A DNA stretch of 64,000 nucleotides, from positions 3,999,501 to 4,063,500 of the forward strand of contig NZ_CP049744.1 in the NCBI RefSeq assembly GCF_000760935.2, in the 5' to 3' direction. The position numbers were made by a program, and so were the translations under genes. Under the pieces are notes generated by a model that saw only the letters and a program-made list of their open reading frames with translations, was not told the origin of the DNA and ran no database searches. Positions 37,734 through 45,790 of this stretch are shown piece after piece (within the stretch, counting starts at the first letter, position 1; every line of letters begins with the position of its first letter). Source of the stretch: Rhodococcoides fascians A25f. GTDB lineage: Bacteria > Actinomycetota > Actinomycetes > Mycobacteriales > Mycobacteriaceae.

Positions 37734-37961
37734 TCACTGGCCGTATCGGGCATTGACGAAAAGAGCTGGGGCACTGGCGAGTCCATAACGGTGCATGTCT
37801 TCCGGGCGACCCCACAGATCCAGCACCGGCGAAGGTTCTTGGACCACGGACGGCTGCGCCGCGGACAACACAGCAACAACAGCGGCGATGTCGGTGTCGG
37901 TCGGGCGTCCACTGAACGACCAACTACCCGACGCCGCAACAAGATTCGCTTCGCCGTTCAT
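37734..37961 (-). CDS. Acyl-CoA carboxylase epsilon subunit
   Basis: A 75-residue epsilon-type subunit. These small proteins bind the beta subunit and are needed for full activity of AccD5/AccD4-type complexes in Streptomyces and mycobacteria. The sequence shows the family pattern: a polar start, the helix [12 protein letters not shown], a variable Pro-rich middle and the tail [17 protein letters not shown] 37961 overlaps the stop of the beta gene as ATGA, and 14 bases separate it from the alpha start. Its presence between beta and alpha strongly supports a propionyl/acetyl-CoA carboxylase complex rather than methylcrotonyl-CoA carboxylase. Confidence 0.85.
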   Translation of the reverse strand: MNGEANLVAASGSWSFSGRPTDTDIAAVVAVLSAAQPSVVQEPSPVLDLWGRPEDMHRYGLASAPALFVNARYGQ

Positions 37962-39568
37962 AGTGGGATGTTTCCGTGCTTCTTCGGTGGGAGGGTGACT
38001 TGTTTGCGTTCGAGCAGACGCAGTGCGGTCACGATCTGACCGCGGGTATGACTCGGCGGGATGACGGCATCGAGGTACCCGCGTTCGGCAGCGACGTACG
38101 GGTTGACCAGAGTGTCCTCGTATTCCTGCTGCAACGTCAGCCGCAACGCGTCGACGTCCTCACCGTTCTTCGCCGCCTCCAACAACTGCTTGCGATACAC
38201 GAACCCGACCGCACCCGAGGCCCCCATCACCGCGATCTGCGCCGTCGGCCACGCCAAATTGACGTCGGCACCCATGTGCTTGGACCCCATCACGTCGTAC
38301 GCCCCGCCGTACGCCTTGCGGGTGATGACGGTGATCTTCCCGACCGTCGCCTCCCCATAGGCATACAACAATTTCGCGCCCCGCCGAATGATGCCGTTGT
38401 ACTCCTGACCCGTCCCGGGCAAGAACCCCGGCACATCGACCAACGTGATGATCGGAACGTTGAAACAATCACACGTGCGCACGAACCGCGCCGCCTTCTC
38501 CGAGGCATCGATATCGAGGGTTCCCGCGAACTGCGTCGGCTGATTGGCCACGATCCCCACACTGCGGCCGTCGATCCGCCCGAACCCGACGATGATGTTG
38601 CGGGCCCGCCCCTCCTGCACTTCGAGGAACTCGTCGTCGTCGAGGATCCGGGTGATCACCTCGTGCATGTCGTAGGGGGTGTTCGGTGAATCCGGGATCA
38701 GAGTGTCGAGCTCGAGATCCTCCGCCGTCAGCGAGTCCTCGATCGCCCCGGTGATCGGATCCGACGGCACCGTCCGCGGGGCATCGGCGCGATTGTTCGA
38801 CGGGAGATACGACAGCAGATCCCGCACGTAATCCAATGCGTCGTGCTCACCGGAGGCGACGTAATGCGCGACCCCGGACTTCTCCATGTGTGTCTTCGCG
38901 CCACCGAGCTCTTCCATCGTCACGTTCTCACCGGTGACGGTTTTGATGACATCGGGGCCGGTGACGAACATCTGACTGGTGCCGTCGACCATGACCACGA
39001 AATCGGTCAACGCCGGGGAGTAGACGTGCCCACCGGCGGCGGCACCCATGATCAACGAGATCTGCGGGATCACCCCCGACGCGCGGACGTTGCGGTGAAA
39101 GATCTCCCCGTACAACCCGAGAGAGACGACCCCTTCCTGGATGCGGGCACCGGCACCTTCGTTGATCCCCACCAACGGCCGTCCGGTCTTGACCGCCAGG
39201 TCCATGACCTTGACGATCTTCTCGCCGTAGATTTCCCCCAACGAGCCGCCGAAAACGGTCGCGTCCTGGGAGAACACACACACATCACGGCCGTCGACGG
39301 TGCCGTAGCCGGTGACGACACCGTCACCGAGGGGCCGGTTGTCACCCAACCCGAAATTCTGGGACCGGTGCCGCGCCAACGCATCGAGCTCGACGAACGA
39401 GCCCTCGTCGAGCAACGCCGTGATCCGCTCGCGTGCGGTCAACTTGCCCTTCGCGTGGACCCGCTCCACCGCCGCCTCACCCGAGGGATGCTCCGCACCC
39501 GCGAGACGTTTACGAAGATCGGCCAATTTACCCGCAGTGGTATGGATATCGGGTTCGGTTGTCGTCAT
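37958..39568 (-). CDS. Acyl-CoA carboxylase beta chain (AccD5/PccB-like)
   Basis: A 536-residue carboxyltransferase with strong likeness to mycobacterial AccD5 (propionyl-CoA carboxylase beta), e.g. [47 protein letters not shown] and [20 protein letters not shown], the last two being acyl-CoA oxyanion loops. The C-terminus [19 protein letters not shown] is also family-like. It transfers carboxyl from biotin to propionyl- or acetyl-CoA. ATG 39568. Follows the acyl-CoA dehydrogenase by 42 bases and shares the operon's codon bias in part. This may be a second, pathway-specific copy rather than the housekeeping carboxylase. Confidence 0.94.
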   Translation of the reverse strand: MTTTEPDIHTTAGKLADLRKRLAGAEHPSGEAAVERVHAKGKLTARERITALLDEGSFVELDALARHRSQNFGLGDNRPLGDGVVTGYGTVDGRDVCVFSQDATVFGGSLGEIYGEKIVKVMDLAVKTGRPLVGINEGAGARIQEGVVSLGLYGEIFHRNVRASGVIPQISLIMGAAAGGHVYSPALTDFVVMVDGTSQMFVTGPDVIKTVTGENVTMEELGGAKTHMEKSGVAHYVASGEHDALDYVRDLLSYLPSNNRADAPRTVPSDPITGAIEDSLTAEDLELDTLIPDSPNTPYDMHEVITRILDDDEFLEVQEGRARNIIVGFGRIDGRSVGIVANQPTQFAGTLDIDASEKAARFVRTCDCFNVPIITLVDVPGFLPGTGQEYNGIIRRGAKLLYAYGEATVGKITVITRKAYGGAYDVMGSKHMGADVNLAWPTAQIAVMGASGAVGFVYRKQLLEAAKNGEDVDALRLTLQQEYEDTLVNPYVAAERGYLDAVIPPSHTRGQIVTALRLLERKQVTLPPKKHGNIPL

Positions 39569-39610
39569 GCAGATGTCCCCTACGTTGTGTGAAAAGCCGG
39601 GTACGGATCG

Positions 39611-40753
39611 TCAGTTGGTTGCGAGCGATCGCGCGATGACCAGACGTTGAATCTGGTTGGTGCCCTCGAAGATCTGGGTGATCTTGGCGTCGCGCATGTA
39701 TCGCTCGACGCGGAAGTCCCTGGTGTAGCCGTAACCGCCGAACACCTGAACTGCATCGGTGGTCACCTTCATGGCTGCGTCAGTGGCGATCAGTTTTGCC
39801 ACGGAAGCATTGCGGGAGTACGGAAGTCCTGCGTCCCGGCGGCGAGCCGCATCGAGGTAGGTGGCGCGGGCGGAATCGACCGCAGCCGCCATGTCCGCCA
39901 GTACGAAGCCCAGACCCTGATGGTCGATGATCTTCTTGCCGAACGCAGTGCGTTCCTGGGCGTACTTCACTGCATCGTCGAGTGCTGCCTGGGCGATTCC
40001 TACTGCGACAGCGGCAATTCCGAGCCTTCCGGCGTCCAGCGCACTGAACGCGATCTGCAGCCCTTGGCCCTCCGCTCCGATCCGCCATTCGGTGGGTACG
40101 TGCACGTCGTCGTAGTGCGCGGAGGTCGTCGGGATCGCATGCAACCCCATTTTTTCCTCGGGCTTGCCGAAGCTCAGGCCCTCGGTTCCGTTCGGAACGA
40201 GGAAGCACGAGACCCCCTTCGAGCCTTCTCCGGTGCGGGCGAAGAGGTTGTAGAAATCGGCCACACCGCCGTGCGTGATCCAGGCCTTCGATCCGTTCAC
40301 CGTGTAACCACCGTCGGTTGCGGTGGCCTTGCAACTCAGCGCCGCTGCGTCGGAACCGGCCTGGGCTTCGGACAGCGAGTACGCACCGATCTGTCCGCCG
40401 CCGAGCATGCCTGGGAGCTTGTCTTCCTTCTGCTGATCGGTACCGAACGCCATCATGGGATAGCAGGCCAGACCGTGCACACTCACCGCCACTGCAACTG
40501 CGGCCCAACGTGATGCCAACTCTTCGAGAACCTGCAGGTAGACCTCGTACGGCTGGCCGCCACCGCCCCACTCTTCGGCGTACGGCAGGCTCAGCAGGCC
40601 CGCCTCGCCCAGTGTCGCGAACACCCCGTCCGGGTAGGTCTCGTGGCGTTCGTGTTCGTCGACGATCGGGTCGAGTACCTTGTCCGCCACATCTCGGGTG
40701 AGCGCTATGAGGTCACGTGCTTCAGCGGTGGGCAACAGGCGATCGACGGGCAC
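39611..40753 (-). CDS. Acyl-CoA dehydrogenase
   Basis: A 380-residue FAD-dependent acyl-CoA dehydrogenase. Signatures: ALSCKATATDGGYTVNGSKAWITHGG (cut here: GYTVNGSKAWITHGG), AYSLSEAQAGSDAAAL, and the C-terminal DAVQVFGGYGYTRDFRVERY followed by IFEGTNQIQR, which holds the catalytic glutamate of the short/medium-chain group. It oxidises a short or branched acyl-CoA to the 2-enoyl-CoA. GTG start at 40753 with GGAGG 6 bases upstream. First gene of the carboxylase operon, transcribed from a region with two matched TetR-type operators; a link to branched-chain amino acid or odd-chain/propionate breakdown is plausible. Confidence 0.94.
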   Translation of the reverse strand: MPVDRLLPTAEARDLIALTRDVADKVLDPIVDEHERHETYPDGVFATLGEAGLLSLPYAEEWGGGGQPYEVYLQVLEELASRWAAVAVAVSVHGLACYPMMAFGTDQQKEDKLPGMLGGGQIGAYSLSEAQAGSDAAALSCKATATDGGYTVNGSKAWITHGGVADFYNLFARTGEGSKGVSCFLVPNGTEGLSFGKPEEKMGLHAIPTTSAHYDDVHVPTEWRIGAEGQGLQIAFSALDAGRLGIAAVAVGIAQAALDDAVKYAQERTAFGKKIIDHQGLGFVLADMAAAVDSARATYLDAARRRDAGLPYSRNASVAKLIATDAAMKVTTDAVQVFGGYGYTRDFRVERYMRDAKITQIFEGTNQIQRLVIARSLATN

Positions 40754-40779
40754 GGACAACCTCCGGGACTTTTCAGCAT

Positions 40780-40807
40780 CAGTACTGCAGGGTGATCCGC
40801 AGTACTG
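40780..40807. promoter_or_regulatory. 28-bp palindromic operator (copy 1)
   Basis: CAGTACTGC and its complement GCAGTACTG at the two ends of 40780-40807, with partial symmetry inside, just upstream of the acyl-CoA dehydrogenase start. Paired with copy 2 exactly 33 bp away (three helical turns). Confidence 0.75.
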
Positions 40808-40812
40808 ATGCA

Positions 40813-40840
40813 CAGTACTGCACAAGTCGATGCAGTACCA
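40813..40840. promoter_or_regulatory. 28-bp palindromic operator (copy 2)
   Basis: CAGTACTGCA and TGCAGTACCA at the ends of 40813-40840, ending 8 bases before the TetR gene start codon. It differs from copy 1 mainly in the spacer; one arm has a mismatch. Probably the site for TetR autoregulation. Confidence 0.75.
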
Positions 40841-40848
40841 TCCTTGGT

Positions 40849-41430
40849 GTGAACGCACCCGTGACCTCGCACGCCACGGCGCGCCGTTCCGAGCTCTTCG
40901 ACCAACTCGTGAGTCTGTTCTTGGCCGAGGGATTCGCACACCTGACACTCGACACCATCGCGGCACGGCTTCGCTGCTCCAAGTCCACCCTCTACACCCT
41001 GGCGTCCAGCAAGGATCAGCTGGTCGGCGCAGCTACAGTGCACTACTTCAAGTCCATGACCACCCAGGTCGAAAATGCGGTCGCCGAGGTGGACGGCACC
41101 CGCAATCGCATCACCACCTACCTCACCGCCGTCGGCGCAGCTCTGGAATCGGCATCCGAACAGTTCATGACCGATCTGGCATCGCTCGAGTCGGCGCGTT
41201 CGGTGTACGAGCGCAATACCGCAATCGCCGCACGACGCGTCCAGGAGCTGATCAGCGAAGGAGTCGCCAGTGGCGAGGTACGTGACGTGCACGCGGCTTT
41301 CGTCGGCGACGTCGCGTCCTCGGTCATGGTCCGAATTCAGACGCGAGAAGTGTTCCGATTGACCGGCCTGAGTGACGGAGATGCGTATCTCGAACTGGCG
41401 AAATTGCTGACCGCTGGAATCGGCGCGTAG
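40849..41430 (+). CDS. TetR-family regulator of the acyl-CoA operon
   Basis: A 193-residue TetR-type repressor: N-terminal HTH ELFDQLVSLFLAEGFAHLTL followed by IAARLRCSKSTLYTLASSK, then a helical ligand-binding domain with few polar gaps, suited to an acyl-CoA. GTG 40849 is chosen; the frame extends left to 40717 over the operator region with no homology. The start lies 8 bases past operator copy 2, so its mRNA is likely short-leadered or leaderless. It is divergent from the acyl-CoA dehydrogenase-carboxylase operon and very likely controls it; ligand unknown. Confidence 0.9.
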   Translation: MNAPVTSHATARRSELFDQLVSLFLAEGFAHLTLDTIAARLRCSKSTLYTLASSKDQLVGAATVHYFKSMTTQVENAVAEVDGTRNRITTYLTAVGAALESASEQFMTDLASLESARSVYERNTAIAARRVQELISEGVASGEVRDVHAAFVGDVASSVMVRIQTREVFRLTGLSDGDAYLELAKLLTAGIGA

Positions 41431-41511
41431 CAGCGGAGTCGGGAATGAATCCACCCCGACACGTGCTGAAGTACAGTGAATATGGTTGATCCTTCAACGA
41501 AAGAGCACGTG

Positions 41512-42531
41512 ATGAAGAAGATCGGATTCCTGTCCTTCGGTCATTGGTCCCCGTCCCCGCAGTCACAGACGCGATCGGCGTCGGATGTGCTGCTGCAGTC
41601 GATCGACCTCGCGGTGGCGGCCGAAGAACTCGGGGCCGACGGCGCTTACTACCGCGTGCACCACTTCGCCAACCAGCTTGCCTCTCCGTTTCCGCTGCTC
41701 GCCGCCGTGGGGGCCAGAACGAGCACCATCGAAATCGGTACCGGCGTCATCGACATGCGCTACGAGAACCCTTTCTACATGGCCGAGGATTCCGGCTCCG
41801 CCGACCTCATCTCGGGCGGGCGGTTGCAACTCGGTGTGAGCCGAGGATCGCCCGAACAGGTCATCGAGGGTTACCGGTACTTCGGATACTCCCCCGCGGA
41901 GGGCTCCGATCATGCAGACATGGCTCGTGAGCACACCCGCATCTACCTCGATCTCCTGGAAGGCAAGGGCTTCGCTCAGCCGAACCCGCGGCCGATGTTC
42001 CCCAACCCGCCCGGCCTGCTGCGCCTGGAACCTCACGCACCGGGCCTGCGCCAACGCATCTGGTGGGGTGCAGGCACCCGCGAGACGGCCGAGTGGACAG
42101 CACGCCAGGGCATGAACTTGATGAGCTCGACCCTGCTGAGCGAAGACACCGGAGTGCCCTTCCATCAGTTGCAAGCCGAGCAGATCGAACGTTTTCACAA
42201 GACGTGGAGCGACGCCGGCCACGACTTCGCTCCTCGAACGTCCGTGAGTCGCAGCATCTTTCCGATCGTGAGCGACCTGGATCGCGCCTACTTCGGACGG
42301 GAGGGAAGCGGCGACGACCAAGTCGGCTACCTCGACGGCGGCAAGGCCCGGTTCGGCAAGACCTACGCGGGTGAGCCCGATCGACTGATCGAAGAACTCG
42401 CCGCAGACGAGGCGATCGCCGCCGCGGATACCCTCCTGCTCACCGTCCCGAATCAGTTGGGCGTCGACTACTGCGCCCACGTGGTGGAGACACTGCTCAG
42501 CGACGTGGCCCCCGCACTGGGGTGGCGCTGA
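41512..42531 (+). CDS. LLM-class flavin-dependent oxidoreductase (second copy)
   Basis: A 339-residue luciferase-like monooxygenase: IGFLSFGHWSPSPQSQ at the start, LGADGAYYRVHHFANQLASPFPLL (shown in part: GAYYRVHHFANQ), IEIGTGVIDMRYENPFYMAE, SGGRLQLGVSRGSPEQV and LRQRIWWGAGT. The RYENPFYMAEDSG block is a typical flavin-binding region of this class. ATG 41512 has AAAGAG upstream. A stand-alone gene between the TetR and transglutaminase genes; substrate unknown. It is distantly similar to the gene at 7944, the two sharing overall order of motifs. Confidence 0.88.
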   Translation: MKKIGFLSFGHWSPSPQSQTRSASDVLLQSIDLAVAAEELGADGAYYRVHHFANQLASPFPLLAAVGARTSTIEIGTGVIDMRYENPFYMAEDSGSADLISGGRLQLGVSRGSPEQVIEGYRYFGYSPAEGSDHADMAREHTRIYLDLLEGKGFAQPNPRPMFPNPPGLLRLEPHAPGLRQRIWWGAGTRETAEWTARQGMNLMSSTLLSEDTGVPFHQLQAEQIERFHKTWSDAGHDFAPRTSVSRSIFPIVSDLDRAYFGREGSGDDQVGYLDGGKARFGKTYAGEPDRLIEELAADEAIAAADTLLLTVPNQLGVDYCAHVVETLLSDVAPALGWR

Positions 42532-42616
42532 TCACTGGACTGACGAGGCGCGATTGGTTTCGGTGGATACGGGTACTGGCAGCAGGTTCACCCACCACCA
42601 CCTGCCAGGAGTTCCA

Positions 42617-43423
42617 GTGCTCAAACGCGACGTATCCGCGCGCCTCGATGTAGACATCACCGCAGCCACCACACTCGAATTCCAGATCGCGATTGCTCCG
42701 CACCCGGGCACGACGGTCACCGAATCGCTGTCCTTCGTCCTCGACGGCAAACCCATCGAGGCGAAGGAAGTGAGCGGGCCGCACGGCAACCGGATTCACG
42801 TCATGCCCGCCGATGTCGGCAACCTTCAGGTCTCGTACGACGCCACGATTCTGGGTAACACCACCCCGGCACCGGTCACCGATTACGACATGTCGCTCTA
42901 TCTGCGACCGAGTCGGTACGCCGAGGCCGACAAGTTCTACGGTTTCGCCGCCACCGAATTCGGCGACTACGCGGACTCCGAGGAACTGCTGGCGAAGATT
43001 TCCGCGTGGGTCGGCGCTCGGCTGAGTTACGTTCCGGGAAGCAGTGATCCGATCGACGGTGCTGTCGACACGTTGCTCGCGGGACAGGGCGTCTGCCGGG
43101 ACTACTCGCACCTCGTGGTCGCCATGCTGCGTGCGGTCAACGTTCCGGCCCGCCTGGTGGCGGTGTACGCGCCCGGCTGCGATCCGATGGACTTCCATGC
43201 TGTCGCCGAGGCGTTCGTGGGCGGCCAATGGCGTGTTGTCGATGCCACTTGCCTCGCCCCCCGCTCCACGCTGGTGCGAATCTCCGTCGGTCGCGATGCT
43301 GCCGACACCGCATTCCTGGACAACCACAAGGGTGCCATCACGTTGAACAGTTCCGTGGTCACCGCCGTGGTCGACGGTGAGCTCCCCCAGGACGACATCA
43401 CCGAGCTGGTCTCCCTCACCTGA
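42617..43423 (+). CDS. Transglutaminase-like cysteine protease-fold protein
   Basis: A 268-residue protein with an N-terminal beta-rich domain and a transglutaminase-like core. The Cys-His-Asp triad is recognisable: Cys in GQGVCRDYSHLVVAML, His in PMDFHAVAEAFVGG, Asp in WRVVDATCLAP. Bacterial members are usually peptidases or amide hydrolases, and some take part in peptide or cell-wall turnover. The GTG at 42617 is preferred since AGGAG lies 5 bases upstream; a longer frame starts at 42554. No signal peptide, so cytosolic. Substrate unknown. Confidence 0.85.
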   Translation: MLKRDVSARLDVDITAATTLEFQIAIAPHPGTTVTESLSFVLDGKPIEAKEVSGPHGNRIHVMPADVGNLQVSYDATILGNTTPAPVTDYDMSLYLRPSRYAEADKFYGFAATEFGDYADSEELLAKISAWVGARLSYVPGSSDPIDGAVDTLLAGQGVCRDYSHLVVAMLRAVNVPARLVAVYAPGCDPMDFHAVAEAFVGGQWRVVDATCLAPRSTLVRISVGRDAADTAFLDNHKGAITLNSSVVTAVVDGELPQDDITELVSLT

Positions 43424-43472
43424 TCGTTCGAACGAACGCCACCGCGATATGAGCTACATCACAGCGGCGTTT

Positions 43473-43497
43473 GTTTTCGCGCGTGAAAACCGACTAT
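43473..43497 (+). promoter_or_regulatory. Palindrome and stress-type promoter before second CsbD gene
   Basis: GTTTTC, six bases, GAAAAC at 43473-43490 is a near-perfect palindrome. Its first GTTT also serves as a SigB/SigF-like -35, with GACTAT at 43492-43497 as a weak -10 (15-base spacer). Start of transcription near 43504 would give a 37-base leader. Confidence 0.45.
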
Positions 43498-43540
43498 CTA
43501 TCCGTTACCAACATTCACAGCCACCTGAAAGGCGAACACC

Positions 43541-43711
43541 ATGAGCTTCATCGACAAGGCCAAGAACGCAGCAGAAGACGCCATCGGCAAGGCGAAGGAA
43601 GTTGTGGGCGACGCCACGAACAACAAGGACCTCGAGGCCGAGGGCAAGAAGGATCAGGGTTCGGCAGGCGTGAAGAAGGTCGGCGAGAACATCAAGGACA
43701 CCTTCAAGTAA
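43541..43711 (+). CDS. CsbD-family stress-response protein (copy 2)
   Basis: A 56-residue charged helical protein (MSFIDKAKNAAEDAIGKAKE, then EAEGKKDQGSAGVKKVGEN), a CsbD-family member clearly related to the 65-residue copy at 4088: both start FIDKAK and share the AEG.KDQ.S...K.VG pattern. AAAGG precedes the ATG. Role unknown; usually induced by general stress. Ends at a 12-bp terminator hairpin. A possible SigB/SigF promoter overlapping a palindrome lies upstream. It is too short to be picked up by most length cut-offs, so it is easily missed in annotation. Confidence 0.88.
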   Translation: MSFIDKAKNAAEDAIGKAKEVVGDATNNKDLEAEGKKDQGSAGVKKVGENIKDTFK

Positions 43712-43728
43712 CCACCCCAAGCTCATCG

Positions 43729-43759
43729 AGTGCCGCCGATCTCGATGATCGGCGGCACT
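43729..43759 (+). terminator. Terminator after second CsbD gene
   Basis: Perfect 12-bp inverted repeat (43729-43740 with 43748-43759) with a 7-base loop. It separates csbD from the LapA gene, which may nevertheless receive read-through. Confidence 0.75.
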
Positions 43760-43802
43760 TGCACTTCATCCCACTTTTCACACCGAGAACGGAAAACCCC
43801 TC

Positions 43803-44060
43803 ATGACCACATCGACCGACACCACGACCACCAAGCGCCGCGGCGGATTCGCCTCGAAGCTCGCCCTGCTGATCACGCTCGTGCTGGTCGCCGCACTGGT
43901 GATCTTCGTACTGCAGAACACCGTCCACACCACGATCGACTTCCTGGGCTGGAACTTCGATCTCGGCCAAGGAGTCTCGCTGCTCGGCGCAGCCGTTGTC
44001 GGTGCCGTCATCACGCTGACCGCTACCGCCGCACTGAAGGTTCGACGCGCAGTCCGCTGA
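43803..44060 (+). CDS. LapA-family (DUF1049) small membrane protein
   Basis: An 85-residue membrane protein with two hydrophobic helices: LALLITLVLVAALVIFVLQN and a second GAAVVGAVITLTATAAL, joined by the family's conserved motif QNTVHTTIDFLGWNFDL (FxxQN..T..F..W). LapA-like proteins in Gram-positives are envelope proteins of unknown role. The N-terminal Thr-rich tail is cytosolic. ATG 43803; weak ribosome site. It follows the csbD terminator and is 27 bases from the next small gene, suggesting a two-gene unit. Confidence 0.85.
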   Translation: MTTSTDTTTTKRRGGFASKLALLITLVLVAALVIFVLQNTVHTTIDFLGWNFDLGQGVSLLGAAVVGAVITLTATAALKVRRAVR

Positions 44061-44087
44061 CGACTCCCACACGAAAGGATCCTTCCG

Positions 44088-44315
44088 ATGCTTCCCTTGC
44101 TGGCACGCAAGTACCTGTACCGCTACCTCATCGTCGCGATCGGGCTTCCCATCCTCGCTCGCACGTTGGCCTTCGCCGGGCAAAGCCTCGAAAAGCGGAC
44201 GGGGAAAGACAACTTCGTGTCGAAGGGACTGAAGTCGGCCGGCAGATTCGCGCAGAAACGAGCCGATAAGTCGCAGGGCAAGAAGGAACGCAAGACCCAG
44301 CACGCCCTGCGCTAG
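44088..44315 (+). CDS. Small membrane-associated basic protein
   Basis: A 75-residue protein with one possible hydrophobic segment (YLIVAIGLPILARTLAFAG) and a strongly basic C-terminus rich in Lys, Arg and Gln (RADKSQGKKERKTQHALR). No known family recognised. ATG 44088 with AAAGGA 8 bases upstream is convincing. It sits 27 bases after the LapA-like gene and is likely co-transcribed with it. Together with the 51-aa protein at 1598 and the CsbD proteins it belongs to a set of short envelope/stress-type genes in this window. Function unknown. Confidence 0.65.
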   Translation: MLPLLARKYLYRYLIVAIGLPILARTLAFAGQSLEKRTGKDNFVSKGLKSAGRFAQKRADKSQGKKERKTQHALR

Positions 44316-44379
44316 GCCCGCCGGCGAGTACGTCGACCGGTTCTACCGGCCGTGAAGGCGACGATCGAGGTCGGGTCGA

Positions 44380-44685
44380 TCAATGTCCGGCCGGGTCGGT
44401 CAGCGACTTGCCTTCCCGAGCCTTGACCCGCTTGCGCTCCAGCAGAACCAGGGCAATACCGGCCACGAGCAGAACCGGCGCGGCAATTGCCCCGATCCAC
44501 ACCCACCCGGTGAATCCGTACCCTGCCGCAGTGAGAGTGAGGCCGAGGCTCACCAACGCGACTCCGATGCAGATGTAGCCCGGCCAGTTGCGGGTGTCGA
44601 CGATCGCCTCACCCGCGTGGCCGCGGGTCGTCCGATCGTCGTCGGTTGCCCCGGCGTCGGATTCGCTCGTGTTCTCGTCTGCCAT
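44380..44685 (-). CDS. Small membrane protein, UsfY-like
   Basis: A 101-residue protein with two hydrophobic helices (YICIGVALVSLGLTLTAAGYG and GAIAAPVLLVAGIALVLLE; each shown in part) and polar ends. The DDRTTRGHAGEAIVDTRNWPG segment (cut here to RTTRGHAGEAIVD) recalls UsfY, a protein encoded beside the stress sigma factor gene sigF in mycobacteria, but I am not certain. ATG 44685 with AGAGGA upstream. A 32-bp near-palindrome (44705-44736) and a weak SigF-like promoter (GTTT at 44769, GGGCAG at 44749) lie upstream. Function unknown. Confidence 0.65.
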   Translation of the reverse strand: MADENTSESDAGATDDDRTTRGHAGEAIVDTRNWPGYICIGVALVSLGLTLTAAGYGFTGWVWIGAIAAPVLLVAGIALVLLERKRVKAREGKSLTDPAGH

Positions 44686-44704
44686 GTGGATCCTCTCCGG
44701 ATAC

Positions 44705-44736
44705 GGACCGTTCGTCCCACTCGAGACGAACCGTCC
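44705..44736. promoter_or_regulatory. Near-perfect 12-bp inverted repeat
   Basis: GGACCGTTCGTC at 44705-44716 and its near complement at 44725-44736 (one mismatch, 8-base spacer) between the kinase stop and the UsfY-like start, both on the minus strand. It could end the kinase transcript or bind a regulator. Confidence 0.5.
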
Positions 44737-44788
44737 ACGTCGGCTGCCCGCTGAACCTCGGCGGTAAACCTGACGTCGGATCGGACGG

Positions 44789-45580
44789 TCAGTCGTGCCA
44801 ACTCACAGCAGCGAACGGAGCACGGCTCGCGAGCCGGCCGACGATGCCGGCGTGCGCGAAGTCCTTGGCCGTCGCAACGGCGTCCAGTACGTCCGCGCCC
44901 TTGGCCAACTCCGCGGTGATGGCTGCGGCGAATACGCAGCCCGCACCCGACACACGTTCTTCGCCCACTTTGGAAGCACGGAGCACGGTGAGGTCGGACC
45001 CGTCGTAGACGACATCGACGGCCTCGCCGCCGGGCAGCCCGGCACCACCCTTGACCACCACGTAGCGAGGTCCGAGGTCGGCGATTCTCTTGGCGGCCTC
45101 GCCGAGCTCGTCGACGGTGGTGATCTCGTCCATCCCGGACAGCGTCTGCGCCTCGAACAGGTTCGGGGTGATCACGGTGGCCAGTGGAAGAATCTCGCGC
45201 CGGAGCGCATTGTCGGTGTCGAGCGCGGCACCGGGTTCCTGGCCTTTGCAGATCAACACCGGATCGACCACAACGTGCCGCCACGACTGCCGACGCAACG
45301 AGCCGGCCACCGTGTCGACGGTGTCCGGGGTACCGAGCATGCCGATCTTGACGACATCGAGATCGTGTGCGGCAGTGGCGACTTCGATCTGATCGGCGAT
45401 GACGGAACTGTCGATGGGAACGAACCGGTGCCCCCAGCCGGACTTCGGATCGAACGACACGATGCAGGTGATCGTTCCGACGCCGTACACCCCGAGCCGC
45501 TCGAATGTCTTGAGGTCTGCCTGCAGACCGGCACCGCCGGTAGCTTCCGAACCTGCAATGACATACGCGATTGTCGACAT
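44789..45580 (-). CDS. ThiD/PdxK-type phosphomethylpyrimidine or pyridoxal kinase
   Basis: A 263-residue ribokinase-fold kinase. N-terminal VIAGSEATGGAGLQADLKTF is the ThiD/PdxK glycine-rich signature; DTDNALRREILPLATVITPN is the substrate region; and the anion-hole motif VSGAGCVFAAAITAEL carries Cys in place of the usual Asp, as in the branch that includes Bacillus PdxK/ThiD. It phosphorylates hydroxymethylpyrimidine (thiamine) or pyridoxal (vitamin B6); which one cannot be told here. ATG 45580. No other thiamine or pyridoxal gene lies nearby. Cytosolic. Confidence 0.87.
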   Translation of the reverse strand: MSTIAYVIAGSEATGGAGLQADLKTFERLGVYGVGTITCIVSFDPKSGWGHRFVPIDSSVIADQIEVATAAHDLDVVKIGMLGTPDTVDTVAGSLRRQSWRHVVVDPVLICKGQEPGAALDTDNALRREILPLATVITPNLFEAQTLSGMDEITTVDELGEAAKRIADLGPRYVVVKGGAGLPGGEAVDVVYDGSDLTVLRASKVGEERVSGAGCVFAAAITAELAKGADVLDAVATAKDFAHAGIVGRLASRAPFAAVSWHD

Positions 45581-45734
45581 GCACTCAGTATGACAATCCG
45601 GGATCGCCCGTGAATCAGGTGGTCGACATCCGATTGGGTCCGGCAGTTTCGGGGCATACGTCGAATTCGGTTCGGCTCACCGAGCGACCGACGACACCGC
45701 GCAGCACATCGACTTCGAGCCCAGGAGTAGCGGA

Positions 45735-45753
45735 GCACGATAGCTGATCGTGC
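45735..45753. promoter_or_regulatory. Inverted repeat upstream of SRPBCC operon
   Basis: Perfect 7-bp repeat GCACGAT, 5 bases, ATCGTGC at 45735-45753, 38 bases before the GTG of the SRPBCC gene. A candidate operator; no gene for its protein is obvious nearby. Confidence 0.4.
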
Positions 45754-45790
45754 AATCACGCCCAACGACCAGAGTCCCGGAGGCCGAACA

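Noticed and set aside
36319..37788. 489-codon plus-strand frame opposite the carboxylase alpha gene
   Set aside because: Very Gly/Asp-rich product mirroring the NNC codons of the real gene; no motif or ribosome site.
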